The position numbers and the translations under genes are program-made. A model generated the notes under the pieces. That model saw only the letters and a program-made list of their open reading frames with translations, was not told the DNA's origin and searched no databases. A DNA stretch of 5,104 nt from Candidatus Nanohalarchaeota archaeon. Lineage in GTDB: Archaea > EX4484-52. This document shows positions 1 through 5,104 of this stretch, in pieces; position 1 is the first letter of the stretch; the number at the start of each line of letters is the position of its first letter. The DNA is taken from contig QMVB01000068.1 of the NCBI GenBank assembly GCA_003660905.1, positions 1-5,104 on the forward strand, in the 5' to 3' direction.

Positions 1-1
1 G

Positions 2-940
2 ATGAGGACAAGGGACGAGGGGGACATGGACAGGATAAGATTAAAGTACGGCGAGAACATAATGAAATCAGTGGTAAAGGCATCAGTTGGTTCAGGGATG
101 TTTGTAAATGCAGAATACAACAAGGGCGCGCCATATATAGTATCATTCAGACCAATGTATCACAACATAGAGCGCTTATCTGACGAAGAGCTCAAAAAAT
201 ACTTCAAATACAATAACATGATAGACGACATAGAGTATCAGATTGAGCAGTTAGAGCAGGAAAATGTAGATGTTTTCGATGTAAAGATAGAGCTGAAGAT
301 TGCAAAGAACAAGCTGATGGCAGGGGCATTCAACATGGTAGATATATATTTAGAGTCCATAGGACCAATGCTCTTAAACAACTGGAAGAAGATAGGAAAA
401 ACACCAAAGAAAAGAGTTGTGCAATTAGTATCTGAAGAGGAAATCAAAGAGTCAATAGATATTGCAAGGGAAGAAAGGGAAGAATACTTGAAAAAGAAAG
501 CAGAGGAAATGAAAAAGCAGCACGAAAAGCCACAAAGCAAAAGAGAGGAGATGTATGCGATAAAGCAGGAAGTCAATTCAGGGAAAGAAGAGAGGAAAAA
601 GCCAAAAGGCAGGGAAGAGCAGAAGCCAAAAGAGCAGGCTCCTGAAAAAACGCGTTCTGCTTCTTCCCCGACAGCAGATGATTCTGTAAAGGCAGAACCT
701 CATCCATTAGTCCGAAAGCCAAAGCATGAAGGAGGAATCGGCAAAATGACAGATGAATACAATAAAATAAGTGATAAAATCAAGAAAATGGAAGCAGCAG
801 GAAAGGATATGTACTTCATCAAACTCAACACCATTAATCTTAGAAATGAGATGGATTTGCTAAAAGAGGCAGGAACAGATGACGAAAAGAAAAGAATGTT
901 TGAAAAAATTGCCAAAATAAAGAAATTATTAAATAGTTAG
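2..940 (+). CDS. C-terminal part of a HerA/VirB4-like (DUF87-type) ATPase, 5' partial
   Basis: The frame is open from the window edge to a TAG stop, so the 312 residues seen are probably the C-terminal piece of a longer protein. The ATG at 2 lies on the edge and may be internal; a second ATG at 26 follows a G-rich GAGGGGG and is an alternative start. Residues 11-135 form a compact region with a PYIVSFRP segment (44-51), the helix SDEELKKY (60-67), an acidic coiled segment (70-105) and a GKTPKKR end (132-138). From memory this resembles the part that follows the motor domain in archaeal HerA/VirB4-like ATPases; no Walker A or B motif is inside the window. Residues 145-245 are a Lys/Glu-rich, Pro-containing linker, presumably disordered. 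Residues 248-312 form a separate predicted helical hairpin. There is no signal peptide or membrane segment. The next gene begins 20 nt downstream, so the two are probably co-transcribed. Coding status is firm; the family assignment is moderate and rests on recollection. Confidence 0.6.
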   Translation: MRTRDEGDMDRIRLKYGENIMKSVVKASVGSGMFVNAEYNKGAPYIVSFRPMYHNIERLSDEELKKYFKYNNMIDDIEYQIEQLEQENVDVFDVKIELKIAKNKLMAGAFNMVDIYLESIGPMLLNNWKKIGKTPKKRVVQLVSEEEIKESIDIAREEREEYLKKKAEEMKKQHEKPQSKREEMYAIKQEVNSGKEERKKPKGREEQKPKEQAPEKTRSASSPTADDSVKAEPHPLVRKPKHEGGIGKMTDEYNKISDKIKKMEAAGKDMYFIKLNTINLRNEMDLLKEAGTDDEKKRMFEKIAKIKKLLNS

Positions 941-960
941 AAGATTATATTTAATTAAGT

Positions 961-2235
961 ATGTTATTCAGCAGAAAAAAAGAAGTGAGTCCGGAAAAGA
1001 AGACAGATATGAACAGCATAGAAAAATACATGTCTTCTGTAGTTATAGACATAAAGACGGATATTGACCGCCTGAAGGCTCATACTGAAGCAGAAAAGGA
1101 AATACGGAAATCCTCCCAGGAGCGGTTCAGCCACCTCAATGAGACAATAGGTGAATTGAGGGAAATGCTCATTGAGTCTGAAAAAAAATACCAGAATCTT
1201 GAAGAAAAGACGGCAAAGGCAATAGACCTAATGGATGCCCTTGAGCCGGAAAAAATAGATTCCCGCATAGACTCCCAGGACAGAAAACTGGAAAAGGAAA
1301 ATGCAAAAGTCGAGTCAAACAGCTCTATGATCAAAAATCTGGTGGACGAATTGAAGTCTGTCAAGACATCAATATCTCAGTTCAGGGGCGTGGATAAAGT
1401 GATAGAGACTGCAAGCGAAATAAGGAGAGCCATACATACATATGCCAAAGTACAGGCAAATGTGGACCGCAGCGCGAACAAGGTTGAAAATATATTCATC
1501 GATGTCCAGAAAAACTTCAATGAATTCCAGAAATACCGGCAAAGGCTCAAGGAGATAGAGAAGAGTTTCAGTGAAGTTGTCAGGGATTTTGATGCAATGC
1601 GAATTGAGGCTGAAAAAAGCAAATCTCTTGTTGATGCTGTGGGGTCTATCAAAAAACGCGCTGGATTGTATGAAGAGAAAATCGATAATTTTATTCTTTC
1701 TTTTGATGAAATAAATAAAAGGTTTGAGAAGAAATTTAATGAAAAATTTGCTTATATGGATGTTAAATTTGCCGAAACTGAAGAGAATAGCAAAAGGCAA
1801 ATAGATGAATTAATCAAAATCATCGACAAAAAAGCGCAGGCAGATCAAAGAATTCTGAAGAGGCTAAATTCTTTCGATACCGCATCCAAAAATTTCGCTC
1901 TCAAAAAAGAAATTGAAAAGATGAATAATCATTTTTCAAAAGAGACAGATAAAAAGATAAAGCGCATTTCCCGCAAGCTGGATTCAGTTGTTTTGGCTCA
2001 AGGCAAAATCTCGAAACTTGAAAAAGGCAATCAAAAACAGATCAATAGATTGAGCAAAATCATCGACAAAAAAACGCAGACTCAAACAAGAATTCTGAAG
2101 AAGCTGAATTCTTTTGACACCGCAGTTAAAAAATTCGCCCTAAAAAAAGACATGGAAAAGATGAAGCATCTTTTTTCAAAAGCAGCTGCTAAAAAGGGGA
2201 GGAAGAAAAGTCAAATAAGAGAATCCACGCAGTGA
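961..2235 (+). CDS. Long coiled-coil protein with a C-terminal internal duplication
   Basis: This 424-residue protein is almost entirely predicted helix, rich in Lys, Glu, Ser and Ile, with no Cys or Trp and no membrane segment or signal peptide. It begins with a basic patch (FSRKKE, 3-8). Heptad-like stretches cover about 17-140. Residues 141-220 carry a helical segment with more aromatic and Arg residues (for example IRRAIHTYAKVQ, 154-165), the most domain-like part. Residues 240-275 are Phe- and Lys-rich. Two related 48-residue units follow at 280-327 and 360-407, and the tail is strongly basic (KKGRKK). Such proteins are often mislabelled Smc-like, but there is no ATPase head, so that name should be avoided. 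The ATG at 961 follows the upstream stop by 20 nt and has no Shine-Dalgarno sequence; an AT-rich stretch (TTATTAAATA, 926-935) centred about 30 nt upstream could be a weak promoter. Its place between an ATPase tail and a membrane protein suggests a scaffold or tether; that role is inference. Confidence 0.85.
   Translation: MLFSRKKEVSPEKKTDMNSIEKYMSSVVIDIKTDIDRLKAHTEAEKEIRKSSQERFSHLNETIGELREMLIESEKKYQNLEEKTAKAIDLMDALEPEKIDSRIDSQDRKLEKENAKVESNSSMIKNLVDELKSVKTSISQFRGVDKVIETASEIRRAIHTYAKVQANVDRSANKVENIFIDVQKNFNEFQKYRQRLKEIEKSFSEVVRDFDAMRIEAEKSKSLVDAVGSIKKRAGLYEEKIDNFILSFDEINKRFEKKFNEKFAYMDVKFAETEENSKRQIDELIKIIDKKAQADQRILKRLNSFDTASKNFALKKEIEKMNNHFSKETDKKIKRISRKLDSVVLAQGKISKLEKGNQKQINRLSKIIDKKTQTQTRILKKLNSFDTAVKKFALKKDMEKMKHLFSKAAAKKGRKKSQIRESTQ
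1798..1941 (+). repeat. Internal repeat unit 1 of the coiled-coil gene
   Basis: This encodes residues 280-327 of the coiled-coil protein. It aligns without gaps to residues 360-407, with 33 of 48 identical residues by hand count, including the shared blocks KIIDKK, LNSFDTA and FALKK. The DNA is also clearly similar (both contain AAAATCATCGACAAAAAA and AGAATTCTGAAGA), which points to duplication and not convergence. Confidence 0.9.
2038..2181 (+). repeat. Internal repeat unit 2 of the coiled-coil gene
   Basis: This is the second copy, exactly 240 nt (80 codons) after unit 1, coding residues 360-407. The 32 residues between the two units (328-359) contain a SRKLDS...KISKLEK stretch with no obvious counterpart after unit 2, because the protein ends soon afterwards. 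The 80-residue period may therefore reflect one full repeat plus a truncated second one. Confidence 0.9.
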
Positions 2236-2243
2236 AGATATTA

Positions 2244-2250
2244 TTATATA
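2244..2250 (+). promoter_or_regulatory. Possible archaeal TATA box for the membrane-protein gene
   Basis: TTATATA is centred at 2247, 25 nt before the ATG at 2272, the same spacing as the better TATA box of htpX. If used, it would give a leaderless transcript starting at or next to that ATG. The neighbourhood is AT-rich, so a chance match is quite possible, and the close packing with the preceding gene argues equally for co-transcription. Confidence 0.3.
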
Positions 2251-2256
2251 TTTTTT

Positions 2257-3630
2257 TTGCTATTAATAGTTATGTCTTTATCATTGGATGGTCTCTTTGC
2301 AGGAAAAGTAGTAAGATGGAAATTGCTCTATTATTTCAGTTTCCTTCTTTTTGCCGCAAGCACTTTGTTCATCCCTTTCAACCAGACGATTTCTGTTTTG
2401 CTCTTGTTTTTCCTGATTGGGACATGGAGCAGAGTTCCCGGGATGATTGCGTTTTTTGCCCATCCAATGGAGGTATTTGATGTCCTGATTATTGCAATTG
2501 CCGTCAATATTGATCCCATGACTGCCGGCATTTTCGGGTTCTGCGGCATTCTTATCCCGAAAGTTTTTGCGCCGCAGGAATGGTTTCCTTATGTAATCCG
2601 GCACAGCATTGCCCGTTTTTTTGCTGCATTTTGCGTCCCGTTTGCGTATTCTTATTTCGGAGGGCATTTTCTGCCTGTATTTTATGTTTTTACAATAGTT
2701 GACTGGATTATTTATCTTGCTCTCGGACCTTTTGTTGAGCCCGGCGGTTTTGCGGGATTCATTTCCGGTCTGACTTATGATGTAATGGTAATCCCTGCTG
2801 AGGTGATATACACAACTATGATTGGACCGCCCCTGAATCTGTTTATAGATGTCATTCTCGGTGGAGGGGTGTCGTTTAATTTTTCTCTCTTTTCGCTGAG
2901 CGGAATCCTTCTTAGTATGATATACTTTTCAAATGGAATAAAAAACTATCAAAAAGACACAGAATCCGGGAAAGAGGGCTCTCTTTTCTACAGGAAAATA
3001 GATTATATATTGACTGAGATTCTCTCTCTTAAATTTCTTTTCAAAGACAAAAGCAAAGAGAAAGTTAATACGCGCAATCTAATCCAGAACATCAAAAAAG
3101 CTCAGAATCCTGTTAATATGCAGAGGTTCTTGTTTGGCGATAAAAAAGAGATGCTGCTGAACCAGAAGGCGCTCAATTTTATTTTGGCAGATAATGTTGC
3201 TTTGTTAAGGGCGGCATCTTCTATGACGCATAACATAACCAGAGAGGAATTGGATAAGATGGACAACAACCTGAAGCATATGGCGGGTGCATTGCAAACA
3301 GAAAACTCATTTAACATGAAATTTTTCCAGGCGCAGGAGGAAATTTGCAGGTTTTTGCCTGTCATTGAGAAGATTGGAGAGGGGAAAATAGATTCTGACT
3401 TGATTTTAAAGCAAAATCCACATATAAAGGAAAAAATAGAAAAAATGGCTTTGTCTGACCACACTGAAATTGTTTCATATAAAAGAAAATACATAGCTGG
3501 CAAGATGCAGATAGAGGCAACTGAAATAATAGTGAGAAACAAAATTTATTCTATCCTGCCTGAAAATCCAATAGAGGCGTATTTGCTTGAGAAGAAAAAT
3601 GAATTGAAAAGGTTTATCCTGGTAAAGTGA
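2257..3630 (+). CDS. Polytopic membrane protein with a large cytosolic C-terminal region, family unknown
   Basis: Counting from the TTG at 2257, the product has 457 residues. Hydrophobic segments lie at about 21-40, 44-66, 73-100, 118-135, 139-160, 164-188 and 209-228, with a short hydrophobic N-terminus, giving roughly seven or eight membrane spans. Several loops are Gly/Pro-rich (GPFVEPGGFAGF, 157-168; GPPLNLF, 190-196), and IDPM (85-88), an RHSIARFF helix start (115-122) and buried charged residues may mark a pore or binding site. Residues 229-457 are hydrophilic, helical and Lys-rich, most simply cytosolic. The start is unsettled: TTG 2257; ATG 2272 (452 residues, with a TATA-like box 25 nt upstream); or GTG 2232, which overlaps the previous stop as GTGA but reaches this frame only through a one-base shift in the T8 run at 2251-2258. 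I do not recognise the family; a VirB6/CedA-like channel role beside the ATPase is speculation from context. The gene itself is certain. Confidence 0.85.
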   Translation: MLLIVMSLSLDGLFAGKVVRWKLLYYFSFLLFAASTLFIPFNQTISVLLLFFLIGTWSRVPGMIAFFAHPMEVFDVLIIAIAVNIDPMTAGIFGFCGILIPKVFAPQEWFPYVIRHSIARFFAAFCVPFAYSYFGGHFLPVFYVFTIVDWIIYLALGPFVEPGGFAGFISGLTYDVMVIPAEVIYTTMIGPPLNLFIDVILGGGVSFNFSLFSLSGILLSMIYFSNGIKNYQKDTESGKEGSLFYRKIDYILTEILSLKFLFKDKSKEKVNTRNLIQNIKKAQNPVNMQRFLFGDKKEMLLNQKALNFILADNVALLRAASSMTHNITREELDKMDNNLKHMAGALQTENSFNMKFFQAQEEICRFLPVIEKIGEGKIDSDLILKQNPHIKEKIEKMALSDHTEIVSYKRKYIAGKMQIEATEIIVRNKIYSILPENPIEAYLLEKKNELKRFILVK

Positions 3631-3636
3631 TTTTTT
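3631..3636 (+). terminator. Possible T-tract terminator after the membrane-protein gene
   Basis: A T6 run follows directly after the TGA stop, with no stem-loop before it. Archaeal RNA polymerase can terminate on T-rich tracts alone, and a new promoter lies just downstream, so an end of the transcription unit here is reasonable. The evidence is only the tract and its position. Confidence 0.3.
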
Positions 3637-3653
3637 CGTAAACATTCAGTTAC

Positions 3654-3662
3654 TTTTTTAAA
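3654..3662 (+). promoter_or_regulatory. Archaeal TATA box of htpX, leaderless start
   Basis: TTTTTTAAA is a good match to the archaeal TATA consensus and is centred at 3658, 25 nt upstream of the A of the htpX ATG. This places the transcription start at or within a base or two of the start codon. No purine-rich Shine-Dalgarno sequence precedes the ATG, which fits a leaderless mRNA. The upstream BRE position (about 3648-3653) is only weakly purine-rich. A second AT-rich stretch at 3671-3680 is too close to the ATG to serve. Confidence 0.6.
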
Positions 3663-3682
3663 CATTTGACTTATATTATTTT

Positions 3683-4558
3683 ATGATTACATCAAACAGA
3701 TTAAAATACACTGGCTACATTACAGTCGGATTCATATTTCTTTTGCTTTACGCAATCATAAGCCTTGTGGGGATGTTTTATTTCCAATCCTCTGCTAATT
3801 TGTGGTTCTATGCAATTATCGGGGTTGTTCTTGTTGCTGTCCAGTATTTTGTATCTCCATGGATGCTTGACCGTTTCAATCACATAAAGTTTGCAGACAA
3901 GGGGGATTCACTCTACACACTGGTGAATGGAGAAGCAAAGAAATCAGGGCTTCCTCCTGTGAGGGTAGGATTAGATCCAAGTCCTGTCATGAATGCCTAT
4001 ACTTACGGAAGAAATCAAAACACTGCGCGCGTTGTGCTTACAAAAGGAATGATGCAAAAAAATAAGGATGGGGAGTTAAGCAGTGATGAGCTCAAGGCAA
4101 TAATAAATCACGAACTGGGGCACATAAAGCACAGGGATATGACTGTAATGACTCTTGCCTCTCTTCTTCCGGTAATTGTCAGCTACATTGCTTTTGCTTT
4201 GGCTCTGAACAGCGGAGACAATGAGGGCAATTCATTCGGAGCAGGAATTATGCAGTGGATGCTTGCAAATTTCATATCCCAGATAGTGTATTTTGTATTC
4301 AATATTCCTGTGCTGTATTTGAGCAGGCTGAGGGAATACGGAGCAGATGAATTCAGCGCAAGAGCAATGCACTCTCCGCAGTATTTGATTAGCGCACTCC
4401 AAAAGATACACAAGAGCGTGAGTTTGCCAGATGCGAAAAAATATATGAATCCTTCAATGTCTTCTATGTACATAGACACAAAAGGGGTGGTTGAATTGTT
4501 TTCTACGCATCCTGATATGGAAAAAAGAATCAATTATCTGAAAAAACTCAGAATCTGA
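3683..4558 (+). CDS. htpX: Membrane zinc metalloprotease HtpX (peptidase family M48)
   Basis: HtpX is an integral membrane endopeptidase that degrades misfolded or damaged membrane proteins with its active site on the cytoplasmic side. The 291 residues match the usual length (about 293 in E. coli). Two N-terminal membrane spans (about 12-34 and 40-60) are followed by the conserved NAYTYGR (104-110, family form NAFATGR) and VVLTKGMM (117-124). The zinc site is HELGH at 143-147, with His143 and His147 as ligands and Glu144 as catalytic base. Two further hydrophobic segments (154-175 and 193-213) precede SRLREYGAD, where Glu218 is the expected third zinc ligand and Asp222 completes the ExxxD motif. 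The C-terminus STHPDMEKRINYL (274-286) is typical of the family. All catalytic residues are present, so the enzyme should be active. The ATG at 3683 is preferred because the first span starts soon after it and a TATA box sits 25 nt upstream. It appears to be transcribed on its own and not tied to the preceding genes. Confidence 0.96.
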   Translation: MITSNRLKYTGYITVGFIFLLLYAIISLVGMFYFQSSANLWFYAIIGVVLVAVQYFVSPWMLDRFNHIKFADKGDSLYTLVNGEAKKSGLPPVRVGLDPSPVMNAYTYGRNQNTARVVLTKGMMQKNKDGELSSDELKAIINHELGHIKHRDMTVMTLASLLPVIVSYIAFALALNSGDNEGNSFGAGIMQWMLANFISQIVYFVFNIPVLYLSRLREYGADEFSARAMHSPQYLISALQKIHKSVSLPDAKKYMNPSMSSMYIDTKGVVELFSTHPDMEKRINYLKKLRI

Positions 4559-4644
4559 TCTGGGTTGTTCATTTGCAAAAAAATGTGTCAGCAGAAGAAA
4601 TTAAAGACATGAAAAATGAGTTTGAGAAGAGTTAAATAAAAAAC

Positions 4645-4661
4645 ATTTTATTTGGCTTTTG
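4645..4661 (+). terminator. T-rich stretch, possible terminator for htpX
   Basis: About 85 nt after the htpX stop the sequence becomes T-rich (ATTTTATTTGGCTTTTG) without a preceding GC-rich stem. This fits the loose T-tract terminators of archaea, but similar stretches occur throughout the following 250 nt. Confidence 0.2.
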
Positions 4662-4707
4662 TCTGTAGTGTTTGTTTTGATTGGCGGATGTTCTGTTTTT
4701 ATTATCT

Positions 4708-4735
4708 TAACAATATTTTCTCATGATAATTGTTA
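4708..4735. repeat. Inverted repeat TAACAAT / ATTGTTA
   Basis: TAACAAT at 4708-4714 and ATTGTTA at 4729-4735 are exact reverse complements separated by 14 nt. The stem is AT-rich and weak as RNA. It may be a protein binding site or chance, and it lies inside the possible broken small gene. Confidence 0.35.
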
Positions 4736-4889
4736 TGTGCCCATAAAGGATAATTATCTCGTATTTGTTTAGCTTATTTAACATTATTAAAATTCTAAAA
4801 TGGTGTATTTTGGAGTTTAGATCTATTTTGAGAAAAAGGTTCTAAAAAATATTGAATTTTTGCCAATTTTTGAAAAAAATCATTATAAC

Positions 4890-4915
4890 TGGGTTTCTCT
4901 TGTCGAATAAACCCA
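4890..4915. repeat. Inverted repeat TGGGTTT / AAACCCA
   Basis: TGGGTTT at 4890-4896 and AAACCCA at 4909-4915 are exact reverse complements with a 12-nt loop. It is among the most GC-containing structures in an otherwise AT-rich spacer and sits 45 nt before the next start codon. It could be an operator, a terminator of a transcript reading from upstream, or an RNA hairpin. Confidence 0.4.
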
Positions 4916-4925
4916 TTGTGTAGGG

Positions 4926-4933
4926 AAATATTT
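4926..4933 (+). promoter_or_regulatory. Possible TATA box for the 3'-edge gene
   Basis: AAATATTT is centred about 30 nt upstream of the ATG at 4960, which would give a transcript with a leader of only a few nucleotides. No Shine-Dalgarno sequence is seen before the ATG. The match is modest in such AT-rich DNA. Confidence 0.3.
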
Positions 4934-4959
4934 GCTAAACAAGTACTCTCGAATCAGCA

Positions 4960-5104
4960 ATGCTTTTCAAATATACTATAGAAAGAGGAGATGCATCTAT
5001 TTGCGATAAAATTGAAAATTTAGTTTTTAAAAACAAGTGCTACATAGAAGTTGGAATTGCAAATCAAGATATTCTTATTTGTGACCAGATTCAGGAAAAA
5101 GACA
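4960..5104 (+). CDS. Hypothetical protein, 3' partial, unrecognised
   Basis: An ATG at 4960 opens a frame of 48 codons that is still open at the window edge; the nearest upstream in-frame stop is the TAA at 4936, and no other ATG intervenes. The visible N-terminus mixes charged and hydrophobic residues evenly, as in a soluble globular protein. It has three cysteines (residues 15, 27 and 40), an alternating segment YIEVGIA (28-34) that looks like a beta strand, and no signal peptide or membrane span. I do not recognise the family. The balanced composition, unlike the Phe/Leu-heavy translations of the spacer, and the TATA-like box upstream support a real gene. Confidence 0.55.
   Translation, partial: MLFKYTIERGDASICDKIENLVFKNKCYIEVGIANQDILICDQIQEKD

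Larger units (their letters stand above)
4609..4772 (+). pseudogene. Possible broken small membrane-protein gene
   Basis: Two short open stretches in adjacent frames look as if they belong together. In the first frame, codons from 4561 read into ATG 4609 and end MKNEFEKS at TAA 4633-4635. In a second frame, open from 4626 to TAG 4770-4772, the translation runs EELNKKHFIWLL, then a hydrophobic segment containing VLIGGCS, then a polar end. A single one-base shift near 4621-4630 would join them into a small protein of about 53 residues with one membrane span. The second piece has no ATG of its own. T-rich DNA readily gives hydrophobic translations by chance and 48 stop-free codons are not rare, so this is only a candidate. 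Confidence 0.2.
4636..4959. other. AT-rich spacer without a convincing intact gene
   Basis: This stretch lies between the end of the small fragment following htpX and the next ORF. Both strands lack an ATG-started ORF of meaningful length. It holds a stop-free hydrophobic fragment at its left end, two 7-bp inverted repeats (4708-4735 and 4890-4915), the palindrome GATAATTATC (4749-4758) and the direct repeat AATTTTTG at 4855-4862 and 4865-4872. I see no tRNA-like cloverleaf, CRISPR repeats or C/D-box pair. Confidence 0.7.

Noticed and set aside
238..576. Minus-strand frames opposite the coding genes
   Set aside because: They are Ser/Phe/Ile-rich mirror translations of Lys/Glu-rich or hydrophobic coding DNA, with no motif or start signal; the same holds for the other antisense frames in the window.
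961..2235. Coiled-coil protein as Smc or another chromosome-partition ATPase
   Set aside because: No Walker A, Walker B or signature motif and no hinge; the similarity is only coiled-coil composition.
2233..2271. Readthrough of TGA 2233-2235, since the coiled-coil and membrane-protein genes share a frame
   Set aside because: Only twelve stop-free codons separate the TGA from ATG 2272, which is easily chance. No selenocysteine element or other recoding signal is evident, and TGA also ends two other genes here.
2232..2480. 82-codon frame from GTG 2232 as an independent gene
   Set aside because: After the first eight or so codons it lies wholly inside the longer membrane-protein gene in another frame and loses its hydrophobic pattern. 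Only its first codons are of interest, as a possible alternative start.
4081..4210. TGATGA and CTGA as C and D boxes of a guide RNA
   Set aside because: Both lie in conserved htpX coding sequence, are too far apart for an archaeal C/D RNA, and have no flanking stem.
5023..5034. 12-bp palindrome GTTTTTAAAAAC as a promoter or operator
   Set aside because: It lies inside the 3'-edge ORF, where it encodes part of LVFKNK, and no ATG lies at the right distance downstream. It is likely a product of AT-rich codons.

Overview
The window looks like chromosomal DNA from an AT-rich archaeon, plausibly a DPANN lineage such as Woesearchaeota or a relative; that lineage guess is inference. The signs are: no bacterial -35/-10 plus Shine-Dalgarno arrangement in front of the genes; TATA-like elements about 25 nt upstream of two start codons that have no ribosome binding site, as expected for leaderless archaeal transcripts; heavy use of AGA/AGG and ATA codons; and a protein repertoire of lysine- and glutamate-rich coiled coils.

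All genes lie on the + strand. From 2 to about 3630 there is a tightly packed three-gene block. First is the 3' part of a gene whose product resembles the C-terminal tail of archaeal HerA/VirB4-like (DUF87-type) ATPases. It is followed 20 nt later by a 424-residue coiled-coil protein carrying an internal 80-residue-period duplication. With almost no gap comes a polytopic membrane protein of about 457 residues with a cytosolic C-terminal region of about 230 residues. The same order of parts (ATPase tail, coiled coil, membrane channel-like protein) suggests one membrane-associated machine, but no member except the ATPase tail resembles a family I can name, and that match is from memory.

From 3683 to 4558 lies a complete M48-family zinc metalloprotease, HtpX, with its own promoter and an intact HExxH plus downstream glutamate. 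It is very likely a separate transcription unit for membrane protein quality control.

From 4559 to 4959 is an AT-rich stretch without a convincing gene. It contains small open fragments in two frames that could be the wreck of a small membrane protein gene, two 7-bp inverted repeats, a 10-bp palindrome and a short direct repeat. At 4960 a new ORF begins and runs off the end of the window; it is not recognisable.

The most useful second looks are the junction of the coiled-coil and membrane-protein genes (a GTGA overlap followed by a T8 run that puts the natural N-terminus out of frame), the internal duplication in the coiled-coil gene, and the three-gene block as a possible uncharacterised envelope system.
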